Source: Phalacrocorax aristotelis (taxonomy: Eukaryota; Chordata; Aves; Suliformes; Phalacrocoracidae). From it: a stretch of DNA of 64,000 nucleotides. The stretch covers positions 55,686,918 to 55,750,917 of the forward strand of contig NC_134277.1 of the NCBI RefSeq assembly GCF_949628215.1. The letters run 5' to 3'. Made by a program: the position numbers and the translations under genes. Positions within the stretch are counted from its first letter, which is position 1. The number at the start of each line of letters is the position of its first letter. Shown in pieces: positions 21,051 to 33,514 of the stretch. The notes under the pieces are model-generated. The model was not told the DNA's origin and made no database searches. It saw nothing but the letters and a program-made list of their open reading frames with translations.

Positions 21051-22329
21051 GGGGGGTACATTGTCTGTGAATTGGAGTTTCTCATCCAAAGTCACGGCGG
21101 GTCTTTCCACTTATAGCAGTGGGATTTTGAACACACTCAAATAACTGGAGACAACCTATACACAGAAATGGACAAACACAGGGTCAATGTGGGAATAGAG
21201 TTCTTTGTGATTCAGCATCTGACTCAAATAATGATTTTTTTCCTTAAATCTTTGCTTTGTAAAACTAATATGCAATAAAATACTGAATGCTTTGTTCAGA
21301 AAACTTAAATCTATATAGCTCTGACAACTTCAGAAGCACTGGCTTTCTCTGTCTCTCATTAGTGTTAGTTAAAAATAATTTTCAGACAAGGACTCCTTTC
21401 TTGTGAAGCTCCCAGAGTGTTTAGCATTCTTTAGCTGTTGCAGGAAAAAATGGCAAACCTGTACTTCTGTGACATAGAAGAGTAAGTGAACTCAAAGTTA
21501 GTAGCCTTTGCTGGTACAGCAAATTCAGGCTGTCAGTCAAAACAATGTCCTGATCTTGAGATAAACCAGGCTGTAGCCCATCATTTCCCCTTGGAGATGA
21601 TGGCAACTCCATTTCGGGGACTACTAAGATTAGATTATGATAGAAACAATATAAGAAATAATCCTACATGGAAAACAAGTTGGACTGCAGGATCTGACAG
21701 GTGTCTTCAAATGTCACTTCTAGTTCTAGAAACCCTTAATACAACTTCATAAAGACTGCTGAGAGTGTATATTTAAGTACCATATTTCTGTAAATAACTC
21801 TTGTTTGTGCTTGTCTTTTATCTGATAAATAAACTGTAGGTTAGCAGCACCTCCCAGCTGCTTATCAGCTGTGTGGCTTACCTCACATCACTCAACAGCC
21901 CAGGAAGGAAGAGACAACAACCTAGGAAGGAACGACCAGATGCTCAGCATCATGCAAAGTAGGATACTTCTCATTGACTCTCTCAAAGACCGCATTTACA
22001 TTGAATTTCTCTTGAGTAGCAAGAGGGAGCTGCAGCAGACAGTGCTACATGGGTCCTGGGATGGCCTCTTAGAAATCACAGGCACTATGCAGTCCCTCCT
22101 GCCCAGGTGTTCAGCTGAAGATAATTTGAAAAGGACTCTAAGATGGAGGCAGTTTTCTCCAGTAAGAATTCCCCAGCATTTACTGTGCCCTTCCCTATTT
22201 ACATCTGGAAAGCATTCTGCTTCTTCAGCCCTCTAGAGTTTGTATCCATAAAGTTCCTTACCTGGGGTAAAACTTGAAAACTCCCACAGGACATGCAAAC
22301 TCGGCAATTTTCATTTTTGGGGAAACCTG
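21051..22329. other. No gene recognised
   Basis: Moderately AT-rich sequence with only short, unsupported open frames. No splice-linked exon, RNA gene or clear repeat seen. Confidence 0.4.
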
Positions 22330-22537
22330 TGTCCCAATTTATATCAGACCCAGAAAGGGTAATAAAGACCAGTCTCTCCGCATGGGGAGTGGGTCCTAGG
22401 TGACATTTGGTACCAGTGGATGTAGGTGGACTGTGATCCTCCAGTTACTTTGCAGGTGAATTTGACAGTGTCCTCTGGGAGAGGGTGGACTGTGATGTAG
22501 ACTGGCTCCTGGTCCAGTTGGAGGGCCCAGAGCATAC
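22330..22537 (-). pseudogene. TCR gamma V relic 1
   Basis: An acceptor CAG precedes 22537. The frame then gives QLDQEPVYITVHPLPEDTV, a Cys in KFTCKV and Trp in TYIHWYQ, the hallmark of FR1 to FR2 of a gamma V exon. After FR2 it degenerates and meets a stop near 22344. No FR3 Cys or RSS could be found downstream, and no convincing leader exon. It belongs to a V subgroup different from types A and B, nearer to the relics at 29.0 and 30.2 kb (shared LWA start). Confidence 0.7.
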
Positions 22538-24576
22538 CTGGAGGGAGAAGACACAGCAGTGATGAAGCTACAGCAATAAATCTTCATGCCTGGGGTCATG
22601 GGGGGATCCTCAAACCACAGGCCCCCCATCTGTGAGGAAAAGCGACTGAACTTTACTACCTGCTTTTGCTGGCAAAGGCACATAGTGCTGCACCATGTGA
22701 AGAGGGGGAGAAATGCAAAACCTTATGTCCAGCCTGTGGGTTGTATTGCCCATATTTGTCAGCCATCACACAGGCAAACCAAGCCATTTGTCCACAAGTT
22801 ATCTGCCAAGTGTCATTTGAACTTGGGACTTGGGTAATAGGACATTGGGGATGTTAAACTGCATAATTAGGCTGGGGGACAAATGGAAGTGTGATATAAA
22901 AGCAAGAAGAAATATGTTCTGACACCTTTAAGAATAACTAATACATACAACTTACTAGTCAAGAGATGAGCTTGGAGGATTTTCAAGAAGCCCATAATTT
23001 TTTCTCGTTCTGCCACAGCTCCTCAGAAAAGGAAGTTCAGACATGCTGGCATAGTTCAACCCTAGTGAGACAAAGACATTAAAAAATATACATACTGATA
23101 CCTTGCCCCTCCAAAAAAAGCAAATGAATTGGTGAAGAGACAAGTGATTTTTTTTCTTTTTTTTTTACAGTGTTGGCTTAATTTCCTGTTAATAAAGAGG
23201 CAGAGAGGCGTGTGTTGATGTGGAATCTTAGTGATGTCATTGGCAAGTGCTGCCTGTGCCTGCAAGCGTCTAACCTGACCAGGTCACTGTGCTGTTGCCC
23301 TGCCCAGCAGGAATCAGCTTCTATCTCTGTTCTGCCCCTCTGTGCCATAGTATGGCTAACACCAAGCCTCCTCACAACCCTCCTGTATAATCACAGACAA
23401 GTGACCAAGGGGCAGGTTTTTGAGAGCTGGGGAGCACCCATGCAGGTCTCATCAGGCAGGGATGTGCTCTGTTCTCCTGGCACTCAGCCCTCAAACCTTC
23501 GCAAACCAAAGCTATCTACACTCACCTGTGTATGAGCACCATCCTCTTCCCTTTCATCGAGCCTTTGCTTGTTGTGCTGCCCTGAGGTTGTGAGTGCTCA
23601 GACAGACAGACAGCTAGCCTCGGCATTTTTAATGTACTTAACACACTTGCAGGTCAGTCTGAGCTCAAGTGTGACAACATAACAGTGATAAGACATTCAG
23701 CATAGCTGGCCTTGAATAGGAGAACAAAAATAAAAATAAGAACAATGTCTTTATACCCTGTAAGACATGTTTTGTGCCCAAGATCTTCTCTTTTGCCACA
23801 AAACCATTATCACCACTTCCTGTGCATACTGCCTTGCCTCTCATCACAGGCAGGGAGGACACAGCTCCAGGTGGCTAATACTCCTCCTGTCTTGGAATAT
23901 AAAGCACAGCACAATAAGTAAGTAGGGCTTTCCCCCAGCCCAATAAAAATCCTGCACTATCCAGTGTCTGGGACATCAAACAGAGAAGACTTTGGCATTT
24001 TACTGTGTAGTGCAGGCTTAGTTTCCTGTAAAAAAATGGTGTGTGTGGGAAGTCATACACACAGCATAACTGTGGTCTCACCACTGCACGTGTTGGGATG
24101 GTTCTCCAGACATCTCCCTCTCTCTGAGGAATGGCTTCACAGTCTGGCTGCTTCAGCGCTGCTGGCTCAGTCATGTCTGTGAGCAGCCTGGTGAAAGGGC
24201 AGTGCCGGTGCTTGACCTCAGCCCCCTCTCCCTCTCTGCCTGGTCTCAGGCCAGCTGCGAAAGCTTAGGCTTGCAGCAGTGGAGAATGCCCACTCCGGCA
24301 GTGAGCTCAGCCAAACACAAAAATGCTTGGTGATACCTAACCAGAAACCTCTCTGTGTCGAAGTGCTTGACAGGAAAGAAACCATCCTTTGCCTAGTCTT
24401 CATCTGTTTTCTTAGCGATTGAGAGGATAACTCCCCAGGGGTAGGGACAGTTTCACAGGGCATTCTTCTGAAGCATCTAACACAGCAATGGGTCGGTCAC
24501 AAACCATATAATCATGACTGCAATCATGATAACTGAATTAATTTCCTGCTAAATGTTCACTTTACTACATGGAGGA
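22538..24576. other. No gene recognised
   Basis: About 2 kb between V relic 1 and the CR1 element. It contains a poly-T/A patch at about 23148-23168 and a short (CAGA)n run near 23599-23613. No coding exon supported. Confidence 0.4.
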
Positions 24577-27500
24577 TCTTAGAATCATAGAATCATTAAG
24601 GTTGGAAAAGACCCTTAAGATCATCAAGTCCAACCGCTAACCTATCACTGCCAAGTCCACCACGAAACCATACCCTCAAGCACCACATCTACCCTTCTTT
24701 TAAATACCTCCAGGGATGGAGACTCCACCACCTCTCTGGGCAGCCTGTTCCAATGTCTGACAATCCTTTCGGTGAAGAAGTTTTTCCTAATATCCAACCT
24801 AAACCTCCCCTGGCGCAGCTTGAGGCCATTTCTTCTTGCCCTATCGCTTGTTACTAGGGAGAAGAGACCGAACCCCACCTCGCTACGACCTCCTTTCAGG
24901 TAGTTGTAGAGAGCAATAATGTCTCCCCTCAGCCTCCTCTTCTCCAGACTAAACAACCCCAATTCCCTCAGCCGCTCCTCAGAGACTTGTTCTCTAGACC
25001 CTTCACCAACTTTGTTGCCCTTCTCTGGACATGCTCCAGCACCTCGATGTCCTTCTTGTAGTGAGGGGCCCAAAACCCAACACAGTACTCGAGGTGCGGC
25101 CTCACCAGTGCCGAGTACAGAGGCATAATCACTTCCCTGCTCCTGCTGGCCACACTATTCCTGTTACAAGCCAGGATGCCGTTGGCCTTCTTGGCTGCCT
25201 GAGCACACTGCTGGCTCATGTTCAGGTGGCCGTCAACCAACACCCCCAGATCCTTTTCCTCCAGGCAGCTCTCCAGCCACTCCTCCCCAAGCCTGTAGCG
25301 TTGCATGGGGTTGTTGTGACCCAAGTGCAGGACCCGGCACTTGGCCTTGTTGAATCTCATACCGTTGGCTCCGGCCCAATGATCCAGCCTGTCCAGGTCC
25401 CTCTGTAGGACCTTCCTGGCCTCCAGCAGATCGACACTTCCACCCAGCTTGGTGTCGTCTGCAAACTTACTGAGGGTGCACTCAATCCCCTCATCCAGAT
25501 CATCAATGAATCTATTGAATAGGACCAGCCCCAACACTGGGCCCTGGGGAACACCACTCGTGACTGGCTGCCAACTGGATTTGATTCCATTCACCACCAC
25601 TCTCTGGGCTCGCCTGTCCAGCCAGTTTTTAACCCAACACAGAGTGCACTTGTCCAAACCATGAGCAACCAGCTTCTCCAGGAGAATGCTGTGGGAGACA
25701 GTGTCAAAGGCCTTACTAAAGTCCAAGTAGGCAATGCCCACAGCCTTCCCCTCATCCACTAAGCGGGTCACCCTATCATAGAAGGAGACCAGGTTAGTGA
25801 GGCAGGACCTCTCTTTCATAAACCCATGCTGGCTGAGCCTGATCCCCTGGGTGTCCTGCATGTGCTGCGTAATGGTATTCAAGATGATCTGCTCCATGAC
25901 CTTTCCCGGCACTGAGGTCAGGCTGACAGGCCTGTAGTTCCCCCAGATCCTCCTTCCGATCCTTCTTGTAGAGGGGCATCACATTCGCTAGTTTCCAGTC
26001 ATCTGGGACCTCCCCGGTTCACCAGGACTGCTGATAAATGATGAAAAGTGGCTTGGCAAGCTCCTCTGCCAGCTCCCTCAGTATCCTCAGGTGGATCCCA
26101 TCCAGCCCCATGGACTTGTGAACATCCAGGTGAAGGAGCAGGTCGGTGACTGCCACCTCTTCAACAACTGGGACTTCGTTCTGCATACTATCTCCATCTC
26201 CCAGCACAGGTGCGTGACAACCCTGAGGATGACCAATCTGACTATTAAAGACTGAGGCAAAGAAAGCGTTAAGTACCTCAGCCTTCTCCTCACCTTTCCT
26301 GGCAAGGTTACCTTCCGCATCCAGCAAAAGAGGGAGATTCTCCCTGGCCCTCCTTTTGTCACTTATGTATTCATAAAAACATTTTTTGTTATCTTTAACG
26401 GTGGCGGCCAGTTTAAGTTCCAGCTGGGCCTTTGCCTTCCTAATCTTTTCCCTGCATAACCTCACAACATCCTTGTAGTCCTCCTGAGTCACCCGCCCCT
26501 TCTTCCAAAGGCAGTAAGCTCTCCTTTTTTTCTTGAGTTCCAGCCAAAACTCCCTATTCAGCCAAGCTGGACTTCTCCCCCGCCTGCTCAATTTATGGCA
26601 CATGGGGACAGCCTGCTCCTGCGCCTTTGAGACTTCCTTCTTCAATAACATCCAGCCTTCCTGGACTCCTTTGCCCTTCAGGACTGCCTCCCAAGGGACT
26701 CTGTTAACCAGACTCCTTAACAATCCAAAGTCTGCCCTTCTGAAGTTCAGGGTAGTGGTTTTGCTGACCCTCTTCCTTACTTCTCCATGAATCAAAAACT
26801 CTATCATGTCATGGTCGCTGAGCCCAAGACAGCCTCCGGCCACCACATCACCCACCAGGCCTTCTCTGTTCGTAAACAGTAGGTCCAGTGGGGCACCTCT
26901 CCTGGTTGGCTCGCTTACCAGTTGCGTCAGGAAGTTATCTCCCACACACTCCAGGAACCTCCAAGACTGCTTTCTCTCTGCTGTGTTGTATTTCCAGCAG
27001 ATATCTGGTAAGTTGAAGTCTCCCACGAGAACTAGGGCTAGAGATTGTGAGACTTCAGCCAACTGCTTGTAGAGTACATCTGTCTCCTCATCCTGGTTGG
27101 GTGGTCTATAACAGACTCCCACCAGGATGTCTCCCTTATTGGCCTTCCCCTGGACCCTTACCCCTAAGCACTCAACCTTATCATTACCATCATTGAGTTC
27201 TAGACAGTCAAAACACTCTCTAACATACAAGGCTACCCCTCCACCTCTCCTTCCTTGCCTGTCCCTTCTAAAGAGCTTGAGCCATCCATTGCAGTGCTCC
27301 AGTTGTGCGAGTCATCCCACCATGTTTCCGTGATGGCGACCACATCATAGTTTCCCTGATGCATGATGGCTTCCAGCTCCTCCTGTTTATTGCCATGCTG
27401 CATGCATTGGTATAAATGCACTTCAGTTGATCTATTGATCTCTTTTCCAATACAGGTATGCCACCCCTAGGCTCATCCCTAGCAAGCCTGGTTTTATCCC

Positions 27501-27890
27501 CTTCCCCCCTTTGTATCTAGTTTAAAGCCCTCTCAATGAGGCCTCCTAATTCCTGAGCCAGAATCCTTTTCCCCCTTTGTGACAGGTGAACACCACCTGT
27601 CTCCAGCAGTCCTGGTGCCATGTAAACTGCCCCATGATCAAAAAAACCAAAATTCCACCGCTGGCACCAGCCTCTGAGCCACGTGTTAAAGAGATGGGAC
27701 TTCCTGTTCCTTTCCGTATGTCTCCCGGCTACCAATGGGATGGAGGAAAACACTACCTGTGCTCCTGATCCTTCAAGCAATCGCCCCAGTTCTCTAAAGT
27801 CCCTTTTGATTGTCTTTGCACCTCTCTCAGCTACCTCATCACTGCCGACCTGAACAACCATTAGCAGATAATAATCGAATCCTTTTACTA
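24577..27890 (-). mobile_element. CR1 LINE, long copy lacking part of its 5' end
   Basis: A non-LTR retrotransposon on the minus strand. It ends at 24580-24597 with the CR1 tail repeat (ATTCTATGATTCT-like). In reading order: end of ORF1 with a hydrolase-like domain (27861-27517, ending ERALN); ORF2 endonuclease (27230-26019, with YRPPNQDEE, VGDFNLPDICW, SDHDMIEF); then reverse transcriptase (25912-24968, with [18 protein letters not shown] and FADDTKLGG, the catalytic box). A break near 25912-26019 separates endonuclease and reverse transcriptase, and another lies near 27230. So the copy is dead although large parts are open. Length is about 3.3 kb against roughly 4.5 kb for a full CR1 (from memory). 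Confidence 0.93.
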
Positions 27891-29035
27891 GCCTAGGGAG
27901 CTTCCCTAGGCTTAATTCTTCTTGATTAAGAGAGTGGTCCTGAGTTTTGTTCAGAAAGGAAGAGCAGCCTTGTTCCTGCCTGGAGTACTGGTAATCAGAT
28001 TATATCTAGTAGGCAGATAAGAGCAAGCCAGATTGAACATAAAGGGAGCATTTTAATTGACTGAAAAAAAAATGTTTAGAAAAGGAAAGTTTGGACATTT
28101 TTCAGGACTAAAGCAAAATGTCTGATCAGTGCATGTGCTACTCACTTTTATGTAGGAAAAAATATTATTGCACCTTAAAGCATGCAAAAGCATGTACCAA
28201 AAGCGTAGGCACTTATTTACAGTCACATTCAAAGTTGGAAGGAAAGATGGTGGCATCCTGTGCTAATCAGGGCTCATTAATAGCCATGGGCAATCAGGAC
28301 TACAACGTCACCGCCAGCTTCTCCATCAGTGCTGAAAGCAAAGATAAAGATATTTAACTCTGCCCTTTTCAAAGTGAGTGCAAACCTCTGCAGCCTTCAA
28401 GCATTCAAACTGGGTGAAAAGAAACAATCAATTTGGAAAGCTGTCATGTTAATGAAAATCTACCACGACATTCACTAAAGTGTTACCCCTTGAATCTACC
28501 TCCAGAGTAATTGAATTTGGTGGCCATCTGGTGACGGACTCAAAGCAACTGATCACACAAATAAATTATTCTGTACTTGCACAGGGCATAAGGGTTTGCT
28601 CAAAAGAAGGTAATTTCTGTAAGAGTAAAATCTTTGAATAGCCGAAGTAATGTTATGTAAACCAGATATTGCTGTTCATCTGCTCATACATGATGCGAAC
28701 ATAATTAGCTCAAAACTTCAAACTCATTTCCCTTCCTTTCTTTATTAGGAAGAGTTTGAAATCTGTCAAAAAAAGGGACTGTATGTCACAAACCACTAAA
28801 CCTGCTAAGGTCTGCCTAGAGCTTTTATCCCTGCAAACCAAGTTACTTCACCAGCGCATCCTCTCCTGTGCTGAGAAAACGTGCTGCCCGATGTCTACCA
28901 ACATTCCCAGGGCTGATGCAGAGCAAAGAGGACTGCTGCCAGGCCACACCTAGGAGCCTGACACCCCTAAGAGGAGCCAGAAGCCTCTGGAGCTAACAGG
29001 AGCCTCCTGTGTTGTAGGTAGAAACATATTTGTAC
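27891..29035. other. No gene recognised
   Basis: AT-rich spacer with short unsupported open frames only. Confidence 0.4.
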
Positions 29036-29324
29036 TACAGAATTGCAGCTGTATTGGAGCCAGGCTTGCATTCCAGTAGCTTCCCACTCTATGTTTTCTC
29101 AGTATGCAGATGTCCCTGGGTGGGAAATAGTCTCTGACCTTCATGGTCACCTGTGTCCTGGACAGGACCTGGGTTTGAGGAGAGGTAGAGTGGTGGCCCC
29201 AGGTCTTGGTACCAGCGGATGTAGCTGGAGCTCAAGCCATCAGCCCCTTGGCCGATGCTGCTCTGCTGCAGCTACCAGCTGATGAAAGTCTGTTGCTGAT
29301 CCACACGGTGCGCCCACAGCAGGT
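29036..29324 (-). pseudogene. TCR gamma V relic 2
   Basis: An acceptor CAG precedes 29324. The translation starts LLWAHRVDQQQTFISW and then hits a stop in FR1. It recovers SYIRWYQDLGPP (FR2 with Trp) and, after frame changes, an FR3-like DICIL near 29100. The length, about 289 bp, is close to the 308 bp of the intact V exons. No usable RSS seen. Confidence 0.65.
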
Positions 29325-30237
29325 CTGGAGGCAAATGGGAGGGAGTGTGGCAGTGAGGAGATGCTGGCTGGAAATCCGTTTTTAGTCTCCCATCCTCCTA
29401 CCAGTCTCAGCATCACAGCTTTCCCTGGCCTGGAAAGGCCAGCATGGCTGTCAGAACAGCAGCACTGATCCCTCCCTCTGGTCCCAGAGTGGAGGTTGAG
29501 AGCTGGGAGGGAAAGGGGAGGATACAGCCCCAGGGCTACCATAGTGAGGCTAAGGGTGATGATGGGCTTTGCTGAGCAGGAGAAGACATGCATACGTGGC
29601 CAGAGAGGCATCCTTTTGGGAAACAGCCTCTGCAGGTATGTCTGGGGCGGTCTCTGCTGTCTCTCGTGTGACCTCTTGTTCTTTCTTTCCTCTGTATAAA
29701 ATGCAGAGCAATGCAGGCCTTGGGTATTCTAGTATATTTAAAAATTTATCGGACCTTTTGCAAAGGCAGGACATGTTACACAGCTCCTAAAGGATAATTT
29801 GATGCCTCACTCAATTATAATCACAGAGCTGAGTGTGTCCAGGTGTTTAACATTCACTAATATCCATATGTCCTTCACCATTCCATATTGTCTAGTCATT
29901 TTGGTTACCCATATTCACTTCAGTTTTGGTTGGATACTGTAGATTTTCTTCATTTCTTCTCCTCTATTCCTATATGCTGCCATTGAATTTCTCACAGATA
30001 GCTGCTGTGACCTTCTGCTTGAGGACATATTGTTTTGTTATAGGGACATGCCAACATTTATCATTTATCTCTCCATCTCGAAATGATGTTCTTCCTGCTC
30101 AGTCTCTACACTGGTTCCTGTGGCTATCCTAATGGCAAGGGCTGAGGGGAAGGAAACCTGGTGGAAGATGCCCTACAAGCCAGCCCTGGCAGGTAGGGTT
30201 TGCAGACTAGAAGAGGCTTGTGGCTTGGTGCCAGCTC
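29325..30237. other. No gene recognised
   Basis: Spacer between V relics 2 and 3. A V leader could be hidden here but none could be tied to relic 2 by phase and splice sites. Confidence 0.4.
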
Positions 30238-30543
30238 CCACATGGCACAGGAGCAGCACTTGCTGCCTTTCTTCTCCCACTTGAACCCTAGCAGGACAAA
30301 TGTGTCTTCTTGTCCAGAGACTGAGGTTTTTCTCTATGGAGATGGCAGTTCCACCAGTGAGATCAGAGCTTGAGAGATGGAGGTGGAGCTGCTTCTCTGG
30401 GGCCTTCCCTGGGGGGACTCAGTGCCAGTGGATGTAGGTTGCCTCTGACCTGGCTATCACATTGCAAGAGACTTCAGCATTGCTGTCCTTGTGTGCCTGG
30501 TTTATGACAGGGTCCTGCTCCTGGCTAACAGCCCACAGCACAT
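30238..30543 (-). pseudogene. TCR gamma V relic 3
   Basis: Acceptor TTTCCAG then VLWAVSQEQDPVINQ, Cys in EVSCNV and Trp in ATYIHWH. The next codon is TGA, which ends the frame in FR2. The same frame continues with VPPGKAPEKQLHLHL, clearly FR2-CDR2. At 30249-30238 a TGTGCCATGTGG string (CAMW) stands where intact genes have CAYW. The total of 306 bp is nearly the normal V exon length. The single FR2 stop plus FR3 decay make it non-functional. It is the V closest to AMPH. Confidence 0.75.
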
Positions 30544-32949
30544 CTGGAAAGTGAAAAGAAAGCAGCAACGAGGAGGCCATAGTGAGAAATAGGCCCCTAC
30601 CTGGGGCAGCAATGCCCATCCCTAAGCTGGGTCTGTGCAGCGGGGGTTCACTGGGGGTGAATCTGTCTTTGGGGCAATGCACATTGCTGATGGTACAGAG
30701 GAGAGAAGTTTCACACTGACGTTTTACACTTGCTGAGGAATACCTAGCTATGCTGCAGCCTTGGAGAATCAGTGCATGAGCTTGCTGTGCATCCATACTT
30801 TGCTGATGATTTGTGTACCTAAATTTTCTCTTCGTTCCCTAGTTTCACAGTAGAGAAATTTTTGCTCTCTGGAATATAATGTTACCTTGCAGGGAATCAG
30901 ACACATGGCCTTATATAAAAAAGACTAGGACCTTTAAAAACATTAAAGAACATGGAAATAAATGTGTACTTACAGGGAAAGAGACAAGCTGAGGAGGTTT
31001 CCAGGAGGCTTCCATACCCAGCTGCTGCTCAAGGGCCAGCAGCATTGTGTGCTCCCAGGCAAGGAGTACTCCAGGGCTGAAAGAGCAAGTAGAAAGACAA
31101 GTCCTAAATGCTCTGATAAGAAAATAAGGAGGTTCACCAGCTGCTGTTGCTTCAGCTGTATTGGAAAGTTTCAGGCTTTGACAGTGATAGGGGACATGGA
31201 AACACATAAGGGCTGAGAGGGGATGCGCGGTCACATCATTGTGTGTGAAAGCCTGTGAAGGTGGGGTGTGCCTCTTTCTACTGAAAGGGAGCTCTACAAA
31301 GTATTTCGTATCTGAGGGGGGGGAAAAACCCTAGACAAAATGTCATATTAGTTCCCATTTGGTAAAACGGAAGAGTGAAACAGTCCTCAGAGCATAAAGA
31401 CTGCATTGCATTTCTTTGAAAAGCATACAAGAAGCATGCAGAGACGACTGAATTCAGTTCACTTCTGACCCCCAACACTGCACTATTGGACTTCTGCATT
31501 GCCTCCTACTGACATCCATTCCCAGCTTTAACTCACCTACATCTTGGAGAGGAAACCCTATGAGAATGATGAGAACCATGTGTGGGCATGTCCTTATTCC
31601 AGGAAAAAGCTGTAGTGGGGGTAGCTATGATGGGATAGGCAGCGCCATTCAGCCAGAGACCCTGCATTGATCAGATCTGTCTAGAAACCCTCACCTCACA
31701 GTTTCTGGCAGTACCTCTTTTTTTCACCTAGACCTCTCAGAAAAGGGCAAAAACAAAGGCTAGGAATACTATGAATTTGTATGCTATTTTGCAGACCTTA
31801 GTTGAGCAGGGAGTATAGAAAAATCGTGGAATATTTACTTACTGATGTTATTCCTACAAGTCTCCTCTCTCTACCTCCTTTACTGTTTCAAGGATGCCAT
31901 TAGAGGAGAGGTGCTTTTGTGCAGTGTTTCTGTAGCCTCAAGAGCCAGAGTCAGGTAACTGAGGACTGACTGGCTTGCTGATTTTGAGTACCCAAACATT
32001 AAAAGACTGCAAATATTCATTATTCAGCATTGTTTTGGCTGGAAGTCAAATAGTGCAGCACTAGTGTCTAAGAACCACAAATCGAGCAGGGCTTTCAGTC
32101 ACCCCAGTGAAACCAGGACAAACCATGGGTAGATTGAACCGAGAGAGACAGAGACAGGAGACATGAAAAAATTATGAGGGAAACTGACTTTACAAGGTCA
32201 AAGTAGTGTGAAGGAGCTAGAAAATGAAGACATTTTTTGTTCAAAATGTTTTCCCATAGTTAATAATTTAGCTATTTATTTAAACACTGATAGGATATAA
32301 AATTATTTTAAGCAGAGGTAGCATATAAATTTTTTTTCCTTTTAAACCAACATTGCATCTTTCAATTGAATCAGGTGAATAACGGGTTAGTTGGTGCAGA
32401 TTTACCATGTTTGGTATACAGCACATATATGAGATGCAAGGATATGTTGCTCTAATGACTTATGGTACAGCTTGATAATGTCCTTTTCAGTCTTCGTTTG
32501 CCTGCAGGTTGAAGTAGCCAGTTACTGAGTACATAAAACTCTTTTTGCTGCTGTTATTGCACTGAATTTGCTCTGTGTGTCTGCAGCTATGAGACACCTT
32601 CAGATAATGAGAGCTATTAATGAAACAAACTCAGAGCTGAAGGCTGATCCAAATGACAATTTGGCAGATGCAAATTCTAGTATCTACCACCCTCTGCTGG
32701 GTATGAGGGAGTAAAACCCTCAGAAGCCCTTTCTGAGCAGCTGTGTGAATGCCATACAGCATCCACAGGCATGGATGGGCACTGAGAATTCCTGTAATAC
32801 TCTGACATTTTTAAGCAAAACAGTTGTGCATCAGTCACCTTTATTTTCATGACCGCTTTTAAAGGGACAGCATTGTGATGTTCTTTCTTGGGCTAGGAGA
32901 TACATGAAGATCCTCAGCATTTATAAAGCTTCTGTAAAACATACACATT
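30544..32949. other. No gene recognised
   Basis: Spacer with short unsupported open frames; AT-rich around 32220-32360. No exon or repeat identified. Confidence 0.4.
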
Positions 32950-33514
32950 TGTCCTGGTTTCAGCTGGGACAGAGTTAAATTTCTTCGTAGTAGCTAGTAT
33001 GGGGCTATGTTTTGGATTTTTGCTGGAAAACAGTGGTGATAATGTGGAGATGTTTCAGTTGTTGTTAAGTAGCCCTTACACTGGTCAAGGACTTTTTCAG
33101 CTCCCCGTGCTCTGCCAGGTGCACAAGAAGCTGGGAGGAGACACGGCCAGGACAGCCGACCCCAACTGACCAAAGGGATATTCCATACTGTATGACGTCG
33201 TGCTCAGTATATAAAGCTGGGGGAAGAAGAAGGAAGGGGGGGAACATGTTTGGAGTGATGGCGTTTGTCTTCCCAAGTAACCGTTACGCGTGATGGAGCC
33301 CTGCTTTCCTAGAGATGGCTGCGTCTGCCTGCCCATGGGAAGGAGTGAACGAATTTCTTGTTTTGCTTTGCTTGTGCATGCAGCTTTTACTTTACCTGTG
33401 AAACTGTCTTTATCTCAACCCACGAGTTTCCTCACTTTTACTCTTCCGATTCTCTCCCCCGTCCCACCAGGGGCTGCGTGGTGCTCGGTTGCTGACTAGG
33501 GCTAAACCACGACA
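32950..33514 (+). mobile_element. Solo LTR of an avian ERV-L-type element
   Basis: Begins TGTCCTGGTTTCAGCTGGGA and ends with AAACCACGACA, the terminal pattern of a widespread avian LTR family. A TATATAAA box lies at 33208-33215 and a CRE-like TGACGTC at 33193-33199. It is about 565 bp, with no internal proviral sequence beside it, so it is a solo LTR. Flanking duplication is not clear (acatt before, ctatt after). Confidence 0.85.

Noticed and set aside
24968-27230. Large open frames as host reverse transcriptase or endonuclease genes
   Set aside because: They carry the CR1 ORF2 motifs and the element ends in the CR1 tail repeat; they are LINE sequence.
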